Virus record (IMG/VR): IMGVR_UViG_3300036770_006893
Coordinates: 160,358-224,357 of that record
Strand: one strand, 5' to 3'
From: a virus
DNA: 64,000 nucleotides
Shown here: piece by piece, positions 55,757 through 63,525 of the stretch
How the letters are laid out: every line of letters starts with the position of its first letter
Position numbering within the stretch: the stretch's first letter is position 1
The notes under the pieces: model-generated
Database searches by the model: none
Seen by the model: the letters and a program-made list of their open reading frames with translations, nothing else
Told to the model about the DNA's origin: nothing
Program-made: the position numbers and the translations under genes

Positions 55757-55975
55757 TTATCTAGCCCTCCGGTTTGCTCTATCTAATTTGCGAATAGTTT
55801 CTCTAGCATTAGCAGGAACCATAACCAAACTGGGTGCTGTTTTGTGTCCCCAATCCATAAATCCAACAGCACGATTCTCTACACTACAATCTTTACAGAT
55901 AATCTTACGGCCAGTTTCAACAAGAAATTCATAACGATCAAAATCAATATCGTTTTGACAATAAATACAATTCAT
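55757..55975 (-). CDS. DksA/TraR-like zinc-finger protein
   Basis: 72 residues. CIYCQNDIDFDRYEFLVETG then ICKDCSVENR gives a four-Cys zinc site as in DksA/TraR-type fingers, followed by a basic helix (TIRKLDRANRRAR). Could modulate host RNA polymerase, but it lacks the DksA coiled coil. Own promoter upstream. Confidence 0.62.
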   Translation of the reverse strand: MNCIYCQNDIDFDRYEFLVETGRKIICKDCSVENRAVGFMDWGHKTAPSLVMVPANARETIRKLDRANRRAR

Positions 55976-55995
55976 TGGTATCCTCCGTTGATTGG

Positions 55996-56023
55996 ATTAT
56001 ACCATACTCATCGGCACTGTCAA
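55996..56023 (-). promoter_or_regulatory. Sigma-70-like promoter
   Basis: TTGACA at 56018-56023, 16-nt spacer (GTGCCGATG...), TATAAT at 55996-56001. It lies in the end of the deaminase-like gene and drives the zinc-finger gene. Confidence 0.86.
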
Positions 56024-56455
56024 CCGGGTTGCTTGAATCGGATTTCCTATACTATCAACAAAGTCTCCGTTGTCAGTACTATAATAAACATCATTCAAGC
56101 CAACGCTGCTTAATAACTTGCTGCAATTTTCACAAGGTTTACTACCCAGAATTAATCCTTTTCTATTAATTCGCATAACAACAATACTCCAGTTAGGATC
56201 AATAGTATTATAACGACCCAGCAATTCAGAAATAAGCCTAGACTCACTATGATAGTAGGGAAACTCTTTATATTTAGGAAGATTAAAGTCTTCGCCTATT
56301 CTGTAGGCTCCAGCATGGGTTTTGATAGGATTGTTTTGGGTGAAACAAATTAGTTTTGTTCCATCATAACAACCAGCATAATGGTAACATCGAATACTTT
56401 TAGTCGGATTCCAATTCTTGTATGCTCGTCTGATCGTTTTGTTTATTATTTTCAT
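55997..56455 (-). CDS. Cytidine-deaminase-superfamily protein
   Basis: 152 residues. The zinc-site signature is split as in the CDA fold: YYHSESRLISELLG (HxE) and GSKPCENCSKLLSSVG (PCxxC). ThyX and nucleotide genes nearby suggest a dCMP-deaminase-like role, yet the long, Asn-rich insertion before HSE differs from classic dCMP deaminases. RNA or free-base deamination remain possible. Confidence 0.72.
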   Translation of the reverse strand: MKIINKTIRRAYKNWNPTKSIRCYHYAGCYDGTKLICFTQNNPIKTHAGAYRIGEDFNLPKYKEFPYYHSESRLISELLGRYNTIDPNWSIVVMRINRKGLILGSKPCENCSKLLSSVGLNDVYYSTDNGDFVDSIGNPIQATRLTVPMSMV

Positions 56456-56576
56456 TTTTTATCCAAAGATCATCAGCCATTTCGATATCATAGTAAGTAG
56501 GTGTAGTTAGTGGAATTTTTTCTGGTTCTTTATTTCTTGGATTGTCTGTTAGTGGTATTTTTTTTGGTTCTTTCAT
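56400..56576 (-). CDS. Small protein with KEPxKIPLT repeats
   Basis: 58 residues with two repeats (KEPKKIPLT, KEPEKIPLT), then an acidic region. AAGGAAAT lies before the ATG. It overlaps the deaminase-like gene start by 56 nt. Unknown; possibly a short peptide motif for binding a partner. Confidence 0.55.
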   Translation of the reverse strand: MKEPKKIPLTDNPRNKEPEKIPLTTPTYYDIEMADDLWIKNENNKQNDQTSIQELESD

Positions 56577-56587
56577 AGCGTATTTCC

Positions 56588-56734
56588 TTATTTATTTGCT
56601 AGTATATATAGTCCAACATTAGCAAAAGCATATCCGATATATGTTATTAGCATACCAGTATTGCCTTTGTATCCTTGCTCGCAAGCAACGTACAAATAGC
56701 AGCAACCAGTAAAAGCAATTAACCAAGCACTCAT
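56588..56734 (-). CDS. Small two-helix membrane protein
   Basis: 48 residues (MSAWLIAFTGCCYLYVACEQ, then LITYIGYAFANVGLYILANK). Its start overlaps the UV endonuclease stop (ATGA). Known only as a type of small phage membrane protein. Confidence 0.62.
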   Translation of the reverse strand: MSAWLIAFTGCCYLYVACEQGYKGNTGMLITYIGYAFANVGLYILANK

Positions 56735-57648
56735 GCGATTACCCCTTTACAGATTTCTTCATGATGTTCTATAGCATAGTCTTTCATTTTGAGTTCCATA
56801 TCAACATCAAATTCTAATCCATAGTTATTAAACATATTTTCAGCATAATCAGCATGAGCACGGGGATTATTTCCCGGCCTACTTTCGCTGTAGTGAAAAA
56901 GCGGTCGATATCCTTGCCATGTCAAATAGCAAGACTCAAGTGCTTCTTGTTCATTTAAATCATTAGGATTGCACTTGTGATGAAGATAATCAAATGTAAT
57001 AGGTATATTTGTGGCAGGGTGAAAATGTTCGATAAGTTCTTTCACACTCCAGCAGTTAACTTTGTCATCATTTTCAATAACAAGTCTGCTCCTGCAATTA
57101 GGATCAAGACGATTAAAATTTTGAATAAAACGATCAATGATTTCAGAGTGTGTTCCATTTTTATTATGAACGTGCAGGTTCATCGGGTTGTTATAATTTG
57201 CTTCAAGGCCGATTCTGTCGAAGAAATTGCTGTAGAAGTTAAGTTCTTTGATTGTTTTTTCGACTGCTTTGGGATTGAGAGATGCCAATACATTAAATTC
57301 GCTAGGATGACAAGAAACACGAACCCCAGTATCGGAAATAGTTTGTGAAATATTCTTAAACTCGTTTTGTATGTCATCATAATTAGGCAACTCTTCTAAT
57401 GATACATTTGCCTCATCATATGTTATCAGTGGAAAGATATCACTACTAACACGATATGTATAATTATTTTTGGAGCAATATTTGATAGTTTCATTAGTTG
57501 TTTTGAGGTTGTTTAGAATTCTATCTCCAAGAGTTTGGACCGCCTCTTCTCTGCGTAGGCAATTAAATCTTTTAAAGGTCATGGTTTGATGACCAATACC
57601 CTGTTCTTTAAGTTTAAGGGAAATACAACACAGTCCGTAGCGATTCAT
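56731..57648 (-). CDS. uvsE: UV-damage endonuclease UvdE/UvsE
   Basis: 305 residues. YGLCCISLKLKEQG start, VRVSCHPSEFNVLAS, MNLHVHNKNG, LVIENDDKVNCW, ITFDYLHHKCNP and FHYSESRP give the TIM-barrel metal ligands of the UVDE family. It nicks DNA 5' of UV photoproducts. With ligase and a possible glycosylase this forms a phage repair set. Own promoter upstream. Confidence 0.95.
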   Translation of the reverse strand: MNRYGLCCISLKLKEQGIGHQTMTFKRFNCLRREEAVQTLGDRILNNLKTTNETIKYCSKNNYTYRVSSDIFPLITYDEANVSLEELPNYDDIQNEFKNISQTISDTGVRVSCHPSEFNVLASLNPKAVEKTIKELNFYSNFFDRIGLEANYNNPMNLHVHNKNGTHSEIIDRFIQNFNRLDPNCRSRLVIENDDKVNCWSVKELIEHFHPATNIPITFDYLHHKCNPNDLNEQEALESCYLTWQGYRPLFHYSESRPGNNPRAHADYAENMFNNYGLEFDVDMELKMKDYAIEHHEEICKGVIA

Positions 57649-57665
57649 AGTAAAGCCTCAAGCGT

Positions 57666-57693
57666 AGTATACCTCATCATCGACAAAAGTCAA
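57666..57693 (-). promoter_or_regulatory. Sigma-70-like promoter for UV endonuclease
   Basis: TTGACT at 57688-57693, 16-nt spacer (TTTGTCGATG...), TATACT at 57666-57671. Confidence 0.8.
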
Positions 57694-57887
57694 CCGTTCG
57701 CTTGAGGGATTTCTTCTACTGATAAAATTTTTTGAACGATGATATCATCAATTAAAAGATTAAAAGTAAATTGTTTTTCTGCCTTATCTTTATCTGATGA
57801 ATGCACTATTTCATTGTATAATAGGCTTTGCCCAGGATTATCTCCACACATATCACAAACCTGTGCCGTAACATTAAATGTTCTCAT
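57690..57887 (-). CDS. Small CxxC protein
   Basis: 65 residues from MRTFNVTAQVCDMCGDN. One CxxC, then a strand-rich body. It overlaps the ThyX stop by 4 nt. Unknown. Confidence 0.55.
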   Translation of the reverse strand: MRTFNVTAQVCDMCGDNPGQSLLYNEIVHSSDKDKAEKQFTFNLLIDDIIVQKILSVEEIPQANG

Positions 57888-58537
57888 AAAATCCAATCTT
57901 TTTCAAGACCTCCTAATGCCTCACTAATGATGGGAAAGTGTTCAACAAAAATTGCTTTACATTCTTTTGCTATAAGCATGTGTTCTTTTTGAGTGCCATT
58001 TTTTTCTCTTAAAGATATGTATGTTATCCACGATCTCAAATTTCCGCTCATGTACAATCTGGTAGGAGTGGCTAAGGGCAATATGAACCTAGCACACTCT
58101 TTTGCAATTCCATCACGAATCATTTGATCATATAATAATTTAGCGCTTCTAAAATGGTCTGAAATTCTAGCGTTCCAATATTTTTTTTCATAGTCATCTA
58201 TACAGTCTATACTATTTTGTCTGTTTTTTGTGTCTTGTTTACGCAAGTCGAACAGGGGTATATCGTCGCTAAGTAAGGTTGTATCAGCATATCTTTGGCT
58301 GAATTCTTGAAAAGTAAAACTACGATGGCGTAAAATCTGGGCAGCAAGACCTCTGGTTGTGTTTATTTCCAGAGTCATAAAGGCCATTTCAAATATACTC
58401 CAATGATGGTGGTCTATACAATACTTTAAAAGCTTGCTAATATTTTCATTGTCTTGGTTATTTGGATTGCTCACTCTAGCACAATACGCAATATGTTTTT
58501 CTGCGTCTGGAGTTGTGCTAATTAATTTTACATTCAT
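57884..58537 (-). CDS. thyX: Flavin-dependent thymidylate synthase ThyX
   Basis: 217 residues from MNVKLISTTPDAE, with GGGAAAAACC before the ATG. The ThyX motif is ILRHRSFTFQEFSQRYAD (RHRxxSxxxxSxRY type), with HWSIFEMAFMTLEI and PTRLYMSGNLRSWITYI. It makes dTMP from dUMP with methylene-THF, FAD and NADPH, supplying dTMP for phage DNA. It overlaps the small membrane gene by ATGA. Confidence 0.95.
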   Translation of the reverse strand: MNVKLISTTPDAEKHIAYCARVSNPNNQDNENISKLLKYCIDHHHWSIFEMAFMTLEINTTRGLAAQILRHRSFTFQEFSQRYADTTLLSDDIPLFDLRKQDTKNRQNSIDCIDDYEKKYWNARISDHFRSAKLLYDQMIRDGIAKECARFILPLATPTRLYMSGNLRSWITYISLREKNGTQKEHMLIAKECKAIFVEHFPIISEALGGLEKDWIL

Positions 58538-58689
58538 GGTTTTTCCCATAGTTTTGTAATTTTTTTCCATATCGGTCTAAAAAAATAAGCGGTTATTACG
58601 CTAGAGATACCGCCGATAATACCATTAGCAACTGCTACTGGTACAACCACACAGGTATAAACAAAGTTTTTATTTTTTTTAGTATTCAC
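58534..58689 (-). CDS. Small membrane protein (GTG start)
   Basis: 51 residues. A Lys/Asn start, then a membrane segment (CVVVPVAVANGIIGGISSVI) and a basic tail. The GTG at 58687-58689 lies in the end of the previous gene, and the TGA overlaps the ThyX start. Too short for other frames to be excluded with certainty. Confidence 0.5.
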   Translation of the reverse strand: MNTKKNKNFVYTCVVVPVAVANGIIGGISSVITAYFFRPIWKKITKLWEKP

Positions 58690-58927
58690 TTACTTCTACT
58701 TTTTTAAGTTCTAGGTTATCTCGATACTCTTTTTGATGATCTAACCACTTATCATCAGTCATATGATTGTATATCGCTGTGGCAAGTTTGCTAACGCTTG
58801 AGGCAACACCACTAGACATAGGATCACTAGAGTCAAATTTTGCCCAATAATATTGACCATCTTTTTTATCTTTAATGGTTTCATATCCTTTGTTTTTCGC
58901 CCAAGTTTTAATTTCTTTCCAAAGCAT
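58679..58927 (-). CDS. Small conserved-type phage protein
   Basis: 82 residues. WKEIKTWAKNKGYETIKDKK, then YYWAKFDSS, followed by a helix (SVSKLATAIYNHMTDDKW). This is probably a small binding fold with a tandem helix. A long competing frame (58759-59013) lacks a ribosome site. GGAG is placed correctly here. Own promoter upstream. Confidence 0.66.
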   Translation of the reverse strand: MLWKEIKTWAKNKGYETIKDKKDGQYYWAKFDSSDPMSSGVASSVSKLATAIYNHMTDDKWLDHQKEYRDNLELKKVEVSEY

Positions 58928-58946
58928 AACCAGTCTCCTTCAGGTA

Positions 58947-58974
58947 ATAGTACCACATTTGGATCAATTGTCAA
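58947..58974 (-). promoter_or_regulatory. Sigma-70-like promoter
   Basis: TTGACA at 58969-58974, 16-nt spacer, TACTAT at 58947-58952. Drives the 82-residue gene and likely ThyX. Confidence 0.78.
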
Positions 58975-58987
58975 TGCGGCCATAAAT

Positions 58988-59179
58988 CTATTTTTGTAAT
59001 TGCTCCATAGCATTTATTTTTTGTCTATCGAGAAATCCAGCGGCATATCCGTGCATATATATTTCCTTATATAAGGACATTATTTTTTCGACTGATATAT
59101 TTATTGCTGAATCATTTCGAGCCAGCCATTCATTAAATGAGCGTTCTTCATCACACAAATCATCCCAGTCTTCTGTCAT
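58988..59179 (-). CDS. Small acidic protein
   Basis: 63 residues (MTEDWDDLCDEERSFNEWL, MSLYKEIYMHGYAAGFLDRQ). Helical. Overlaps the zincin gene by 20 nt. Unknown. Confidence 0.58.
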   Translation of the reverse strand: MTEDWDDLCDEERSFNEWLARNDSAINISVEKIMSLYKEIYMHGYAAGFLDRQKINAMEQLQK

Positions 59180-59783
59180 GTTTTTTATATCTCCTATAAA
59201 TAGAAAAAACTTTATTTATTAAATTTGAATCAAGATTATTACGAATAAACTCGTCGTCATTATCGGTTATATATGCTTGTATTTCATCATTTAATACAGT
59301 TTTGGCATATCCTTTTGTAAGTATATAGTTTGATACTTTAGCAAAACCTTTACGATGTTTTTTGATTAAGTCATCTATTTCATTCCTGTAGTTTTCATCA
59401 TATCCATACATCGCGTGAGATAATTCGTGCCGTAGAGTACTATTATTTTGAGCTCCTATAATATAGAAATCATCAACTCTATATTTTAGCAAGGTTAATA
59501 ATTCTGTCTCTTGTGGTGTTAATGGATCAAATAGTCCGTCTTTAAAAGGACTCAGAACACAACTGGGAAAGTTAAAACCGATCCATATTTCACTATATAA
59601 ATCTGCGCCATATTTTTTGCTATAAAAACTTTTTATATCACCAAGAGTAAAAATTTTGTTACGAAATTTATTACTAGGACTCTCGTAATATTCTTGAAAA
59701 CGTATAAAAGTTTCACCAAGTTCTTTTTGAGAGTCTGCGCTAATCCAAACGCTGTTATAGGGCTGGTTTTTGATCTTTAACAT
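59160..59783 (-). CDS. Zincin-like metallopeptidase (HExxH)
   Basis: 207 residues. STLRHELSHAMYGYDENYRN carries HELSH plus a downstream acidic stretch as third-ligand candidate. A helical C-terminus follows. No signal peptide. It may act on a host or phage protein in the cell. The HExxH motif is clear; family unassigned. Confidence 0.72.
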   Translation of the reverse strand: MLKIKNQPYNSVWISADSQKELGETFIRFQEYYESPSNKFRNKIFTLGDIKSFYSKKYGADLYSEIWIGFNFPSCVLSPFKDGLFDPLTPQETELLTLLKYRVDDFYIIGAQNNSTLRHELSHAMYGYDENYRNEIDDLIKKHRKGFAKVSNYILTKGYAKTVLNDEIQAYITDNDDEFIRNNLDSNLINKVFSIYRRYKKHDRRLG

Positions 59784-60504
59784 ATTCGCCTTGCGTCCTT
59801 AGTTGCAAAATATAATTATATAGATCTATCTCTAATGGTATTTTTGATTTAATTTTTTCTATTAGATCATTTGGATAATTAGGTTTATTGCTACTTTTAT
59901 TAGTTATTATATTATTTAGTTTTAGATTAAATGGATTTGTTTTATTAAATATTTCAATGTCTTTGTCTAGGGTATGTAAATGAAAAATAAAATTATAGCA
60001 ATTTTTGTATATGTCTTTAGCTATGTCATATTTTTCTTGGTCTGATGCGTTTATATTGTATGTAACATAATTCATATAAAGCTTACCGCAGTCATAAATT
60101 AGGGCGTCAAGAGATTTTTCGTTATTTAATAAATCATCTATAGGTATTCGGCAGAAAAATTCATTGTGACTAATGATTCTGTCTATGGGGTTCCTGACGC
60201 ATACTGATCTATATGTTAGGCTTTTGTTTAAATCGAAGATGTTTTCTATTTGTAGATATTTACTATGATCAACGAATACTTTTGTTTTAGGATGTATTAT
60301 TTTTTTAATACATACATTAGATTCTTGGCCTAGTGTAATGTTGTTGTGGGTAAGGTCGCTTATGTATATGGGTTGCTCATAAAAATTATTCCCGTCATTT
60401 TTTAGACAGGCTCGGTATATCATGCGCCTAAAACTTGTTCCTCCACATTTTGGTATATGATTAAACACCAGATACTGTGGCGGTGAATTATAAGCTAAGT
60501 CCAT
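59755..60504 (-). CDS. Sulfotransferase family 2-like protein
   Basis: 249 residues. FNHIPKCGGTSFRRMIYRAC is the 5'-phosphosulfate loop, and SVCVRNPIDRIISHNEFFC the 3'-phosphate motif. A Lys/Asn-rich C-terminus follows. A second sulfotransferase besides that at 35067, from a different subfamily. The acceptor is unknown; phage or host glycan is plausible. Confidence 0.82.
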   Translation of the reverse strand: MDLAYNSPPQYLVFNHIPKCGGTSFRRMIYRACLKNDGNNFYEQPIYISDLTHNNITLGQESNVCIKKIIHPKTKVFVDHSKYLQIENIFDLNKSLTYRSVCVRNPIDRIISHNEFFCRIPIDDLLNNEKSLDALIYDCGKLYMNYVTYNINASDQEKYDIAKDIYKNCYNFIFHLHTLDKDIEIFNKTNPFNLKLNNIITNKSSNKPNYPNDLIEKIKSKIPLEIDLYNYILQLRTQGEYVKDQKPAL

Positions 60505-61250
60505 AGATTTTTACGCACTCGTATCAATTCGATCAGCATTTTAGTGTCTTCATTTTCTTGATCTATTTCTTTTTGATATGCTTGCTCGTATAACGTCTTT
60601 TTGTTCTTATATTTTTTATTATCACAAATATCTGCGATATCTCCTAATGATGGATCGTCATATGGAGATTTACGATTTGGTCTTTCATTTTTCCACCACT
60701 CATACAATTTTCTAATTTTTCTATATGCTTTTGCTTGATCTGTTAGTTTGCCATAATGCTCATCATCTGGAGATGTTAAATAATCTTCGTCGTATTTTAA
60801 ATTAGTAACCCAATCCAAATAATCATATGCTGCTTCTATACAGCGTCCGTTTTTGAATTTGTACTTTTTATCTTGACTCCAGAGGCTTAGGTGAGCCAAT
60901 TCTACCTCAACAAAGTCTACCAACTCATTAAATAAACCATATAATATACGAGTATCAAGATCGTAATATTGTCCAGGTTTTAATCCTGTGCGAATATAGT
61001 GAAGTTTATCAAAATAACGATTACGAATATAAATTTTTACTGTTCTGTAAATATCGTACGGAAAATAAACTATGTCTTGAATTTTTGGCAACAAGGTGTC
61101 GCTTAACCAAAAACGCCACGGTCTTTCTTCTTTTTGTTTTTTGTCCCACTTATCCCACTCTCCCCATTCAAGAGCATAGGGTTTCTTTTCGCCTCTTATC
61201 CAATCGGCAAATTTAGAACAATTCCAGTGATGTAATCTGTCTTTTATCAT
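60495..61250 (-). CDS. Trp-rich conserved phage protein
   Basis: 251 residues, with an N-terminal Trp-rich part (CSKFADWIRG, EWDKWDKKQKEERPWRFWLS), VELAHLSLWSQDKK and a charged helical tail. This type occurs in many phages, often beside the next gene. Role unknown. Confidence 0.7.
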   Translation of the reverse strand: MIKDRLHHWNCSKFADWIRGEKKPYALEWGEWDKWDKKQKEERPWRFWLSDTLLPKIQDIVYFPYDIYRTVKIYIRNRYFDKLHYIRTGLKPGQYYDLDTRILYGLFNELVDFVEVELAHLSLWSQDKKYKFKNGRCIEAAYDYLDWVTNLKYDEDYLTSPDDEHYGKLTDQAKAYRKIRKLYEWWKNERPNRKSPYDDPSLGDIADICDNKKYKNKKTLYEQAYQKEIDQENEDTKMLIELIRVRKNLWT

Positions 61251-61471
61251 AAGTCTATATTGACTTGGTTTTCATTAATTAGTCTATAAAATTCTTCTCT
61301 TATCTTATCTAAAGCATCATCAGCATCTTTAAATGTATGACCATACTTATGCCATGCTCGTAACTGTTGACTATAATCCCACAAAAAAGTTTGCATCTTA
61401 GTTGCCTGAGATGTTACCTCGTATTCTCTTTCTTCTTCTGGTAAGTCGAATTCAAATGTTATTTTTGGCAT
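61247..61471 (-). CDS. Small conserved phage protein
   Basis: 74 residues: ITFEFDLPEEEREYEVTSQA then LRAWHKYGHTFKDADDALDK. The DLPEE...RAxxKYGHxF pattern recurs in phages next to Trp-rich proteins like the upstream partner. It overlaps that gene by 4 nt. Confidence 0.72.
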   Translation of the reverse strand: MPKITFEFDLPEEEREYEVTSQATKMQTFLWDYSQQLRAWHKYGHTFKDADDALDKIREEFYRLINENQVNIDL

Positions 61472-61472
61472 A

Positions 61473-61709
61473 TTATTTTCCCAATGCTTTTGTGCTAAAG
61501 TCTAACTTATTATTTTCTTCACTTTCGTATAAAGAAATCCAATCCCCTACTAAATTTACCTCTATTTCTTCTGCGACAAGATCATAGTCCTTAAAGGTGT
61601 CGCCATCATATATTCTAAAAAAATATCCTTGTTTGACTGGACTATAAAGGAAAAACCCTTTAGCATTTTTTGCAGGCTTTTCTTTGTAGTTTACTAAATC
61701 ACCAAACAT
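61473..61709 (-). CDS. Small beta-rich protein
   Basis: 78 residues (GFFLYSPVKQGYFFRIYDGD, EEIEVNLVGDWISLYE). Barrel-like pattern; no family. Confidence 0.58.
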   Translation of the reverse strand: MFGDLVNYKEKPAKNAKGFFLYSPVKQGYFFRIYDGDTFKDYDLVAEEIEVNLVGDWISLYESEENNKLDFSTKALGK

Positions 61710-62052
61710 TAGTATAAACTCCTGGCTCTAATTTTGGTTCGTAGGGTCTAACAGTCCATCCTAATTTAATGAGATCAAGACGTATTTCGTCAGTTACAAC
61801 ACTTTCTGGAACGTAACCTTCTTTATCGGCCATACCAGAACAATACCAATCTAGATAAGTCTCACCGACATCCCTTATATCTGCTACAATATTACCAGCG
61901 CCACGCCAAGAAGTACTCCATTCTTCATCGCCATAAAAAAAACTATTATTACACATAGCAGCATAAAGATTTTGACTATAAACTGTGCTATGTTTACATT
62001 TTTCTACTATGGTATCGCTGTCGAATATATCTATATCTAGATTTGGTTTCAT
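61699..62052 (-). CDS. Hypothetical phage protein
   Basis: 117 residues from MKPNLDIDIFD; its ATG overlaps the upstream stop (ATGA). YSQNLYAAMCNNSFFYGDEE, WSTSWRGAGNIVADIR and YLDWYCSG form a conserved-looking core seen in other phage proteins. Unknown function. Confidence 0.68.
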   Translation of the reverse strand: MKPNLDIDIFDSDTIVEKCKHSTVYSQNLYAAMCNNSFFYGDEEWSTSWRGAGNIVADIRDVGETYLDWYCSGMADKEGYVPESVVTDEIRLDLIKLGWTVRPYEPKLEPGVYTNVW

Positions 62053-62321
62053 CTGTAAATTACTACTGGTTGTAGTATCCACTGAGTAAAAGGTCTACTA
62101 ACTACTGTTTGCGTTTTACAAAAAACTCTTTGTTGTTCGACTATAAAGTTTTGCTGAGAGATATAAGGAACCCATTGATAAACTACTACTGGTTGAGGTT
62201 GAGGAATATAAGTTGTTTGAGTTTGAACAACTTCTTGATATTGGACCCAATTTTGCGCATAAATATTTGATCCCATCACAATAAACACTAACACCATCAA
62301 GCATCTTGCTAAATTTTTCAT
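62049..62321 (-). CDS. Secreted Gln/Val/Tyr-rich protein
   Basis: 90 residues with a signal peptide (CLMVLVFIVMGSNIYAQ). The mature part repeats V, Q, T, P and Y (VVQTQTTYIPQPQPVVVYQW). Possibly an envelope-associated peptide. Low complexity limits assignment. Confidence 0.65.
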   Translation of the reverse strand: MKNLARCLMVLVFIVMGSNIYAQNWVQYQEVVQTQTTYIPQPQPVVVYQWVPYISQQNFIVEQQRVFCKTQTVVSRPFTQWILQPVVIYR

Positions 62322-62330
62322 ATTATCTCC

Positions 62331-62522
62331 TTAATTTTTATTCTTACCACACCACTCTGGAAAATCAGTAGTTTCTAAATTTCCCAGTAAAAGAGTAGAC
62401 GGACTTATTGAAAGATTACGAATAGCATAACATTTGTGGCCATCAGAATCATAGCCACAGTCCATGATATCGTATTCTGTTACGCTATGCAACATTTGGA
62501 TCAATTGCTCTATACTATTCAT
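62331..62522 (-). CDS. Small hypothetical protein
   Basis: 63 residues: helix IEQLIQMLHSVTEYDI, then DCGYDSDGHKCYAIRN and PEWCGKN with three Cys. Overlaps the next gene by 8 nt. Confidence 0.55.
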   Translation of the reverse strand: MNSIEQLIQMLHSVTEYDIMDCGYDSDGHKCYAIRNLSISPSTLLLGNLETTDFPEWCGKNKN

Positions 62523-62790
62523 GGGTTACTCCACCATAAAATAGTTCTAAGCCTAAACATAAGTTAGGTTTATCTAGATTAATTACTATATGGGTATCGT
62601 CTATTTCTTTAATAGGATCAGCAAATAACAAAATATGACCTATTTTCATAGAGTTATCAAAAAAGAATAAATAAGTATGGTCGTATGTCCATTTTGAATA
62701 ATCTTCGTACACACCATCGTGTACTAATCTTATCATAACAACTCCATCGAAGTTGTTTTTATCTTTAAAGTATTTTGCTAGTGATTTCAT
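62515..62790 (-). CDS. Small hypothetical protein
   Basis: 91 residues. Strand-rich (GVVMIRLVHDGVYEDYS, YLFFFDNSMKIGHILLFAD). Overlaps the 43-residue gene by ATGA. Unknown. Confidence 0.58.
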   Translation of the reverse strand: MKSLAKYFKDKNNFDGVVMIRLVHDGVYEDYSKWTYDHTYLFFFDNSMKIGHILLFADPIKEIDDTHIVINLDKPNLCLGLELFYGGVTHE

Positions 62791-62918
62791 TCTACATCAT
62801 AATACTCAGGAAACATATCTAGATACAAATCAGCAAACGGGGCATTAATACCGTCATTGATTTCTAATCCAAAAATTGGCATCTCATTTTCTTCTTGATT
62901 ATCTTCAGAATTTTGCAT
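62787..62918 (-). CDS. Very small acidic protein
   Basis: 43 residues (MQNSEDNQEENEMPIFGLEI, then NAPFADLYLDMFPEYYDVE). Acidic, no membrane part. ATGA overlap with the downstream gene supports it. Confidence 0.52.
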   Translation of the reverse strand: MQNSEDNQEENEMPIFGLEINDGINAPFADLYLDMFPEYYDVE

Positions 62919-62997
62919 ATATTTTTCTGATACAAAATAAAAAGAAATTAGCGAGTAAAATACCCAGGGATATTTCTAATATTTTCAGTAGGCTCAT
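62905..62997 (-). CDS. Possible tiny membrane peptide
   Basis: 30 residues (SLLKILEISLGILLANFFLF, CIRKIYAKF). One membrane helix and a basic end. It overlaps the 52-residue gene in another frame and has no clear ribosome site, so it is only a candidate. Confidence 0.28.
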   Translation of the reverse strand: MSLLKILEISLGILLANFFLFCIRKIYAKF

Positions 62998-63106
62998 GAT
63001 TGTATCTAGGTTTCTTATATCCACAAAATACTTGACTTGTAAGTACCCCAATACCAGTTATAAGGGCAACAGCAACACCGACCACAAAAATAATTATATT
63101 ATCCAT
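62948..63106 (-). CDS. Small single-pass membrane protein
   Basis: 52 residues: MDNIIIFVVGVAVALITGIG membrane start, then FCGYKKPRYNHEP and a polar tail. Start overlaps the end of the upstream gene. Unknown. Confidence 0.58.
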   Translation of the reverse strand: MDNIIIFVVGVAVALITGIGVLTSQVFCGYKKPRYNHEPTENIRNIPGYFTR

Positions 63107-63260
63107 TGTTTGTCAAATTCCCTAATGAAAGAATAGATGGAACCCAAAGACCAACAAAAACAGCCTGATCCCTAGATAGGTCAGTATCTCCGATAAACCA
63201 AAGAGTAACACTAAAAACAAAACTAGCGAAAGCCGCAACCAGAAAATAATACTTACTCAT
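63099..63260 (-). CDS. Small two-helix membrane protein
   Basis: 53 residues: YYFLVAAFASFVFSVTLWFI and QAVFVGLWVPSILSLG, the latter a pattern also found in small bacterial membrane proteins. It overlaps the next gene. Role unknown. Confidence 0.62.
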   Translation of the reverse strand: MSKYYFLVAAFASFVFSVTLWFIGDTDLSRDQAVFVGLWVPSILSLGNLTNNG

Positions 63261-63289
63261 ATAAATCCTATCTATTTGTAAAAGTTTAA

Positions 63290-63514
63290 TTAAGCCCTGC
63301 CGTCACGAATCATATCAATTAATTCCACAACATATCGCGCTGTGTCTGGAGCATTGTTTCCTCCAAAATAATAACTACCAGTAAAATCATACATGCTCTG
63401 TAAATTTTTATCTCTGGTATACTCTCTATAGTAGTAGTCGCCATACTCCATGTAAAGATAATTGGCTACTTGACTCATAAAATTAGTAACATTAAATACA
63501 ACAGGATTATTCAT
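63290..63514 (-). CDS. Small Tyr-rich protein
   Basis: 74 residues; VANYLYMEYGDYYYREYTRD, then YDFTGSYYFGGNNA and a short helix. High tyrosine. No family. Confidence 0.58.
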   Translation of the reverse strand: MNNPVVFNVTNFMSQVANYLYMEYGDYYYREYTRDKNLQSMYDFTGSYYFGGNNAPDTARYVVELIDMIRDGRA

Positions 63515-63525
63515 TTAAATTCCTA

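Noticed and set aside
58759-59013. Alternative minus-strand frame of 84 residues
   Set aside because: It overlaps two better-supported genes, lacks a ribosome site, and its sequence spans the promoter at 58947-58974.
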